From contig CBDBFA010000003.1 in NCBI GenBank assembly GCA_965204545.1, positions 2,542,001 to 2,606,000 on the forward strand: a DNA stretch of 64,000 bases, read 5' to 3'. Shown here in pieces: positions 58,677 through 64,000 of the stretch. Below the pieces are notes generated by a model. The model did no database searches. It saw only the letters and a list, made by a program, of their open reading frames with translations, and had not been told where the DNA came from. Position numbers and translations under genes: made by a program. How positions within the stretch are numbered: position 1 is the first letter of the stretch; each line of letters begins with the position of its first letter. The stretch is from JAABVD01 sp965204545. GTDB lineage: Bacteria; Verrucomicrobiota; Verrucomicrobiia; Opitutales; UBA2995.

Positions 58677-59375
58677 ATGAGAAACAGAACCCTGCATGAG
58701 TTCCTCAAACGAGTCTTTTCCCCTGTTCACGTCCCGATCAGGGGCGGGCCGTTAATGGGCGCCAAGTGGATTCTGTCAACCGGCGCTCACTTCATCGCCG
58801 GCACCTTCGAACCGGAGAAAACGCGCTGCATTACCGAAACGACTAAGGTGGGCATGACGGTTTTCGACGTCGGCGCACACGTCGGCTATTTCTCGCTAAT
58901 AATGTCGCGATTGGTTGGGTCCGGAGGCGAAATCTACGCCTTCGAACCTCGTGACCTTAATCGAGACTTTCTTAAAACGCACATCCGCCTGAACAAAATC
59001 AGCAACGTGCGGGTCCATTCCCATTGCCTCGGGAATCATATCGGCCAAGTGAGGTTTGAAACGCGAACGGGTAGCGGTACCGGCCATGTATCGAGTTCGG
59101 GGAATGTCACGGTATCGATGACGACCATAGACGCACTGGTAAAGGGCGGCGTCATACCGTTACCCGACCTTATCAAGGTTGACGTGGAGGGGGCGGAGTT
59201 GTTAGTCCTCCAAGGTGGATATGAGTCCATCCGCAAGCAGCGCCCCACCATGATCCTGGCTGTGCATTCCAACCTCATCGAGCTTGAATGCCGGTCCCTG
59301 CTCGAACCATTGGGCTACGTGTTCAAAGACCTCGGTCAATCGAAAGGCGACCGGGAATTTCTGGTTACAACCTAA
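58677..59375 (+). CDS. FkbM family methyltransferase
   Basis: 232 residues from the ATG at 58677 (frame open to 58113). A SAM-dependent methyltransferase of the FkbM family. The SAM-binding motif is GMTVFDVGAHVGYFSLIMSR near residue 60 and EIYAFEPRDLNRDFLKTHI follows. VSMTTIDALVKG and LIKVDVEGAELLVLQGGYES carry the conserved Asp-Val-Glu-Gly motif, and REFLVTT ends the protein. Members usually methylate sugars of glycans or antibiotics. Its presence among surface proteins suggests glycan decoration. A piece of this gene is repeated at 61388-61560. Confidence 0.85.
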   Translation: MRNRTLHEFLKRVFSPVHVPIRGGPLMGAKWILSTGAHFIAGTFEPEKTRCITETTKVGMTVFDVGAHVGYFSLIMSRLVGSGGEIYAFEPRDLNRDFLKTHIRLNKISNVRVHSHCLGNHIGQVRFETRTGSGTGHVSSSGNVTVSMTTIDALVKGGVIPLPDLIKVDVEGAELLVLQGGYESIRKQRPTMILAVHSNLIELECRSLLEPLGYVFKDLGQSKGDREFLVTT

Positions 59376-59398
59376 AATTTCAGCCGCATTAGAATACA

Positions 59399-61297
59399 TT
59401 GGAAGACAGCGAAATGACACCGGGAAGAATAGGCAGAAAAGCTCTGGTAAAGGACCTGACCTGTACCGTGTTCATTATTGCTCTTAAATGTATGATTCTG
59501 CTGGTCCTGGCGGGGTTGCTGAGGGTCTCGCAGCCGACCTTGGCCGCTGACGGCCGTTTCGTCAATCTCTCCACCCGCGCCCTGGTGGAGACGGGAGAGG
59601 AAGTCATGATCGGGGGTTTCATCATCGAAGATGGCGCCCGGCAGGTTCTCATCCAGGCACGTGGTCCGGAACTGGTAAAGGACGGCATTTCCAATGTGCT
59701 GGCCGATCCGGTCCTCACCGTCACCAACACCACTGATCCCGCCAATCCCGTTGAGATCATGGTCAATGACAATTGGGAGGACAGTCAGGGACAACAAGTA
59801 TCCGATCTTTGGGCAGGAAATCCCCCCCTGATACCTGGCAGCCGGAGCGCCGCCGTTGTTCTCACTCTCGAACCCGGCAAATACACCGCCAAGGTTTCAG
59901 GGAAGAATGGAACCGCCGGAGTCGCGCTCGTGGAGGTGTATGGGATCGATTCTCCCCGCAGACCTAATCTGATTTTCATCATGGCCGATGATTTGGGCTG
60001 GGCGGATGTCGGCTATAACGGGGCTCCCTTTTATGAGACGCCTCATATTGATGCCCTATGCGCCTCCGGCATGAAATTCAACTCGGCTTACCCGGGCGCT
60101 TCCAATTGCATGCCATCCCGCGCTTGCATCGTCAGCGGCATGTATACCCCCCGAACTCAGATGTGGACCCCTGGAGGCAAATCCAAGGGCGAAACGGCCT
60201 ATATGAAATTTCTGGTGCCGCGCAAGGATGATGATCTGGGCGATGGAATCTTTCCCTCCAAACTGGCCATGGACCCCTCGGTCACTTCCGTCGCTGAAGT
60301 CCTGAAATCGGCCGGGTACAGGACCGCCCGTTTTGGCAAATGGCACTTGGGCCTGGACCATCAGGGTTTCGATCTCAGCGATCCCAATGGATTGGGCGGA
60401 CCCGAAGAGAATTATTATAGCGATATCGAGGTGGAGGAAACCCTCACCGATGGAGTGATCCAGTTTATAGCTGAGAATGCGGGGAGGCCGTTTTTCATTT
60501 ATCTCAATTATTGGGATGTCCACACTCCCCTCGCAGCCCGTCCCGAGGTCATTGCCAAATACGAAAAAAAACTGGCCGACCACCCATGGGACAAACCGTG
60601 GAACCCCACCTATGCGGCCATGATCGAAGCAGTGGATACAGGGGTCGGCCGCATCAGAGAAGCCGTGCAAGCCCAGGGGCTCGCCGGTAAAACGCTGATT
60701 GTCTTCACCTCCGACAACGGGGGCCCCTCCGGGGTCACCTGGAATGAACCCTTAAAAGGTGCCAAAGGCGCATTTTATGAAGGGGGCATCCGGGTGGCTA
60801 CCTGTATGAGCTGGCCAGGGATCATCGAGGCGGGGTCCGTCTGCGATACCCCCATTACCGGGGTCGACTATCTGCCCACCTTTGCCCAATTGGCCGGGGC
60901 AACCCTGCCGACCCGTCAACCGGTGGACGGCCAATCCATAGTGCCGTTGATCCTGGGAAAGCCCGCCCTGCAAAACCGCTCTATTTTCTGGCACTTTCCG
61001 CTCTATCTGGCGGGAGGGGAGTACAATACGGTGGTCAATGTATACGGCACGGACATCCCCTACTGGAGAGCCACCCCGTGCAGCGTAATCCGCCGGGGAG
61101 ACTGGAAGCTCATGCAATTCTTTGAGGATGATTCCGTTAAGCTGTTCAATTTGAAAGAGGATCTCGGTGAACAAAATGACCGGGCCGATTCCGAACCGGA
61201 ACGAACGGCCCGGCTGCTGGAGGAATTGCGGGCCTGGCAAAAGCGTGCCGGAGCGGTCATTCCCACTGTGCTCAACCCCGATTTCAACCCCGGCTAG
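59399..61297 (+). CDS. Sulfatase with N-terminal NLSTRAL-type module
   Basis: 632 residues from 59399 (an ATG at 59414 is also possible). Export signal MILLVLAGLLRVSQPTLA at about residues 31-48, then one shared module (about 50-180, ending VALVEVYGID). Next comes a type I sulfatase: LIFIMADDLGWADVGYNG holds metal ligands, and NCMPSRACIVSGMYTPR carries the Cys of C-x-P-S-R that is converted to formylglycine. GKWHLGLD and IVFTSDNGGPSGV follow. It ends with RRGDWKLMQFFEDDSVKLFN. It would release sulfate from sulfated glycans or lipids. No anaerobic sulfatase-maturase gene is nearby. Confidence 0.92.
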   Translation: MEDSEMTPGRIGRKALVKDLTCTVFIIALKCMILLVLAGLLRVSQPTLAADGRFVNLSTRALVETGEEVMIGGFIIEDGARQVLIQARGPELVKDGISNVLADPVLTVTNTTDPANPVEIMVNDNWEDSQGQQVSDLWAGNPPLIPGSRSAAVVLTLEPGKYTAKVSGKNGTAGVALVEVYGIDSPRRPNLIFIMADDLGWADVGYNGAPFYETPHIDALCASGMKFNSAYPGASNCMPSRACIVSGMYTPRTQMWTPGGKSKGETAYMKFLVPRKDDDLGDGIFPSKLAMDPSVTSVAEVLKSAGYRTARFGKWHLGLDHQGFDLSDPNGLGGPEENYYSDIEVEETLTDGVIQFIAENAGRPFFIYLNYWDVHTPLAARPEVIAKYEKKLADHPWDKPWNPTYAAMIEAVDTGVGRIREAVQAQGLAGKTLIVFTSDNGGPSGVTWNEPLKGAKGAFYEGGIRVATCMSWPGIIEAGSVCDTPITGVDYLPTFAQLAGATLPTRQPVDGQSIVPLILGKPALQNRSIFWHFPLYLAGGEYNTVVNVYGTDIPYWRATPCSVIRRGDWKLMQFFEDDSVKLFNLKEDLGEQNDRADSEPERTARLLEELRAWQKRAGAVIPTVLNPDFNPG

Positions 61298-61312
61298 TGT
61301 GGCGTCCTTTAA

Positions 61313-61343
<31 letters not shown>

Positions 61344-61387
61344 GAGAGGAGAGAGGGAGGAAAAGAACTCCACCGGGGTTCCATAAA

Positions 61388-61574
61388 CACGCACATCCGC
61401 CGGAATAAAATCCACAACGTGCGCGTCCATTCTTATTGCCTCGGGGAACATAACGGCCTGGTGAGGTTTGAAACGCGAACGGGCAGCGCCACCGGCCATG
61501 TTTCGAGTTCGGGGAATGTTAAAGTAATGATGACGACCATAGACGCACTGGTAAAGGACCTGATCCTGCGCCGT
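61388..61574 (+). pseudogene. FkbM methyltransferase gene fragment joined to the next gene
   Basis: The reading NTHIRRNKIHNVRVHSYCLG, then RFETRTGSATGHVSSSGNV and MMTTIDALVKD, matches the middle of the methyltransferase gene at 58677-59375. At CTGGTAAAGGACCTGA the match ends, and the sequence becomes the start of the LRR protein. The same CTGGTAAAGGACCTGA joins the sulfatase gene start at 59445. Upstream, 61310-61390 has ACCACAGAGGGCACAGAG words and a GGGGTTCC half-element. Confidence 0.8.
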
Positions 61575-64000
61575 ATGTTCATTCTCGCTCTTAAATGTAT
61601 GGTGGCGCTGGTCCTGGCGGGGCTGCTGGGGGTCTCACAGCCGACTTCGGCCGCCGAGGGCAGATTCGTCAATCTCTCCACTCGCGCTTTGGTGGAAGCG
61701 GGAGAGGAAGTCATGATCGGAGGTTTCATCATCGAAGATGGCGCCCGACAGGTGCTGATCCAGGCTGTTGGCCCGGAACTGGTAAATGACGGCATTTCCA
61801 ACGCGCTGGCCGACCCGGTCCTCACGGTCACAAATACCACCGATCCGGGAAATCCCATGGAACTCATGGTCAACGACAACTGGGAGGACAGTCAGGGGCA
61901 ATTGGTATCCGATCTTTGGGGAGGCAGTCCGAACCTGACCGCAGGCAGCCTGAGCGCGGCGGCCGTTCTTACTCTCGAACCTGGCAACTACACCGCAATG
62001 GTAGAGGGAAAGGATGGAACCGCCGGAGTTGCCATCGTAGAAGTGTATAGGATCGATGCCCCTGATGCCGATGGCGAATTCGTCAATCTCTCCACCCGCG
62101 CCTTGGTGGAAACGGGAGAAGAGGTGATGATCGGGGGTTTTATCATCGAAGAGGGCCCTCGGCAGGTGCTCATCCAGGCCATTGGCCCGGAACTGGCCGA
62201 TAGAGGCATTTCCAATTTATTGGCCGATCCGGTCCTCACGGTCACAAATACCACCGATCCCGGAAATCCCATTGAGATCATGATCAACGACAATTGGGAG
62301 GATACTCAGGGACAATTGGTAACCGACCTTTGGGGAGGCAGTCCGAACCTGACCGTGGGCAGCCTGAGCGCGGCGGCCGTTCTCACTCTCGAACCCGGCA
62401 ATTACACCGCCAAGGTTGAAGGAAAGAATGGAACCGCCGGAGTTGCGCTTATCGAGGTGTATGAGATCGATTCTCCCAGCGCGGAGAATCCGGACCGCAC
62501 GGCGCTCATCATGTTGTACAATGCGCTAAACGGAGCAAACTGGACGAAGAACGACAACTGGCTCACCGACGCCCCGCTTGACCAGTGGCACGGCATCGTA
62601 GTTGACGAAAAGGCCCGCGTGATCGAACTGGATCTCTCCGATAACCAATTGAGCGGATCGATTCCTCCCGAATTGGGCAACCTTGTCAACCTGCTAACGC
62701 TGGATCTGAAAGACAACCAGTTGAACGGACCGATCCCGCCCGAACTGGGCAATCTCGCCCACCTCCGGACGTTGGACTTGGCTAATAACCATCTCGAGGG
62801 CGAGATCCCGCCCGAATTGGGCAACCTCGCCAAGCTTGAAGCCATTTACCTTGGTAGCAATCAATTCCTCGGGTGCGTCCCGATCGGGTTGCGCATTGTA
62901 TTGGAAGGCGATCTCTCAATGTTGGGTCTGCAATATTGTGCAACAATCTCTAGCGATCGAGCCGCGCTCGTCGCCTTCTACAACGCCACGGAGGGAGCAA
63001 ACTGGACCGATAGCGCCAATTGGCTGACCGACGCCCCAATCGGTAACTGGCACGGGGTGACCACCGATGACGCCGGGAGAGTTTCCGGCCTTGAACTCCC
63101 TGAAAACAACCTTTCGGGCACAATTCCGCCCCAACTGGGCAACCTCACCGAACTACGGTTTCTGAATCTGGAGATCAACAACTTCCAATACGGGACTGAA
63201 ATCCCGTCCCAGGTCTGGGCGCTGAGCAATCTGGAACACCTGCAGTTGCAGGCCACTCGAATTTGGGGTCGGATCCCGCCTGAACTGGGCAGTCTCACCA
63301 AGCTTCGGCAGTTGGACTTGGCTGTTAACAATCTACAGGGCGAGATACCTCCACAAATCGAAAATCTGACGGAATTGGAAGCGCTGGCCCTGAACGAGAA
63401 CCGGTTACAAGATGAGATCCCGACGGAACTGGGCAATCTCGCCAAGCTCCGGGCCCTGTCCCTGGCATGGAACAAACTCGAGGGCCCGATTCCGGCCGAA
63501 CTGGGCAACCTCGCCAACTTGCAACACCTGGATCTCAATGTCAACCAGTTGAGAGGATCGATTCCGCCAGAGTTGGGCAACCTTGCCAAGCTCCGGACCC
63601 TGTCCCTGGCCACTAACAATCTCGAGGGAGGAATTCCACCCGAACTGGGTAACCTCGCCAACCTTGAAGTCCTGGGTCTAAATCTCAACAACCTGAGCGG
63701 GTCGATTCCGCCAGAGTTGGGCAATCTTGCCAACTTGCAAACGCTGATTCTCAAAGACAACAATCTGAACGGCCCGATTCCGGCCGAACTGGGCAACCTC
63801 GCCAACTTGCAATACCTGGATCTCAATTTCAACCAGTTGAGCGGAGCGATCCCTGCAAGCTTGCTCGCATTGCAGGAACTGGATGCATTCGTTTTTTGGC
63901 CCAACGACGGACTGTGTGCGCCAGGGACCGGAGCATTCGTGGAGTGGATAGAGCAGATCGCCCAAGTTGATGGCCTCTCCTGCAACGAAACGGACATCGC
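61575..64000 (+). CDS. Two-module leucine-rich-repeat surface protein, runs off the right edge
   Basis: At least 808 residues from the ATG at 61575, open to the window end. The same frame is also open upstream through the methyltransferase fragment. The signal peptide contains MVALVLAGLLGVSQPTSA. Two NLSTRAL-type modules follow (about 31-160, 165-297). LRR block 1 begins MLYNALNGANWTKNDNWLTD, and block 2 begins AFYNATEGANWTDSANWLTD. Repeats have the plant-type form LSGSIPPELGNLANLQTLIL, about 16 units. It is closely related in layout to the gene at 53187, but with IPPELGNL instead of IPSELGNL repeats. The end lies beyond the window. Confidence 0.85.
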   Translation, partial: MFILALKCMVALVLAGLLGVSQPTSAAEGRFVNLSTRALVEAGEEVMIGGFIIEDGARQVLIQAVGPELVNDGISNALADPVLTVTNTTDPGNPMELMVNDNWEDSQGQLVSDLWGGSPNLTAGSLSAAAVLTLEPGNYTAMVEGKDGTAGVAIVEVYRIDAPDADGEFVNLSTRALVETGEEVMIGGFIIEEGPRQVLIQAIGPELADRGISNLLADPVLTVTNTTDPGNPIEIMINDNWEDTQGQLVTDLWGGSPNLTVGSLSAAAVLTLEPGNYTAKVEGKNGTAGVALIEVYEIDSPSAENPDRTALIMLYNALNGANWTKNDNWLTDAPLDQWHGIVVDEKARVIELDLSDNQLSGSIPPELGNLVNLLTLDLKDNQLNGPIPPELGNLAHLRTLDLANNHLEGEIPPELGNLAKLEAIYLGSNQFLGCVPIGLRIVLEGDLSMLGLQYCATISSDRAALVAFYNATEGANWTDSANWLTDAPIGNWHGVTTDDAGRVSGLELPENNLSGTIPPQLGNLTELRFLNLEINNFQYGTEIPSQVWALSNLEHLQLQATRIWGRIPPELGSLTKLRQLDLAVNNLQGEIPPQIENLTELEALALNENRLQDEIPTELGNLAKLRALSLAWNKLEGPIPAELGNLANLQHLDLNVNQLRGSIPPELGNLAKLRTLSLATNNLEGGIPPELGNLANLEVLGLNLNNLSGSIPPELGNLANLQTLILKDNNLNGPIPAELGNLANLQYLDLNFNQLSGAIPASLLALQELDAFVFWPNDGLCAPGTGAFVEWIEQIAQVDGLSCNETDI

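Overview
The window reads as a chromosomal segment of a Gram-negative bacterium of the PVC group, most probably Verrucomicrobiota. The evidence is the PSCyt1/DUF1549-DUF1553 plus DUF1501 pair, a large PVC-type CxxCH propeller protein, heparinase-like and PL6 polysaccharide lyases, outer-membrane biogenesis genes (bamD and an LptE-like lipoprotein) and a housekeeping rpmF-plsX-fabH block. The assignment rests on gene content only; no rRNA or tRNA gene was recognised in the window.

Region 1 (1-25.4 kb) is a carbohydrate catabolism island. It holds a D-2-hydroxyacid dehydrogenase, a DUF2264 protein, two TIM-barrel sugar isomerase/epimerases, an SDR, a heparinase II/III-type lyase, a 1387-residue PL6 lyase fused to a di-haem cytochrome region, an MDR dehydrogenase and a sodium:solute symporter. 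These are followed by the PSCyt/DUF1501 machinery. Together they suggest exported cleavage of a uronate-containing polysaccharide, uptake of the products and their oxidation. Nearly every intergenic gap is filled by the same mosaic of short words: GGCACAAA arrays, ACCACAGAGG words, CTCGCAAAG words, AATTAGGAATT words and GGCGCC hairpins.

Region 2 (25.5-40.7 kb) is housekeeping: glpQ-like phosphodiesterase, exported pcm, lexA with a visible operator, hemL, hpt, the minus-strand cluster rpmF-plsX-fabH-bamD-lptE-rpe, uppP, and the plus-strand operon trpD-glmM-TPR-psd.

Region 3 (40.7-45.2 kb) is an AT-richer mobile island with a tyrosine recombinase, an excisionase-like helix-turn-helix protein, a putative replication initiator and an iteron-like array directly after it.

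Region 4 (45.2-64 kb) is an accessory surface-protein island. A LacI-family regulator sits behind an array of palindromic AAACGTTT operators, and this operator cassette recurs twice more. Next come three Calx-beta repeat proteins (two of them tandem duplicates), each preceded by a conserved leader containing a pure C tract of 16, 18 or 12 bases. Then follow two long leucine-rich-repeat proteins, an FkbM-type methyltransferase and a sulfatase. All the large secreted proteins share one module of about 130 residues (NLSTRAL...VEVYDLD type), present nine times including one decayed copy. It is C-terminal in the Calx-beta proteins and N-terminal in the LRR and sulfatase proteins. Gene fragments fused at shared short sequences show that the island evolves by module shuffling. 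The poly-C leaders plus LacI operators make it a candidate phase-variable, coordinately regulated set of surface proteins, which is the most promising new system in the window.
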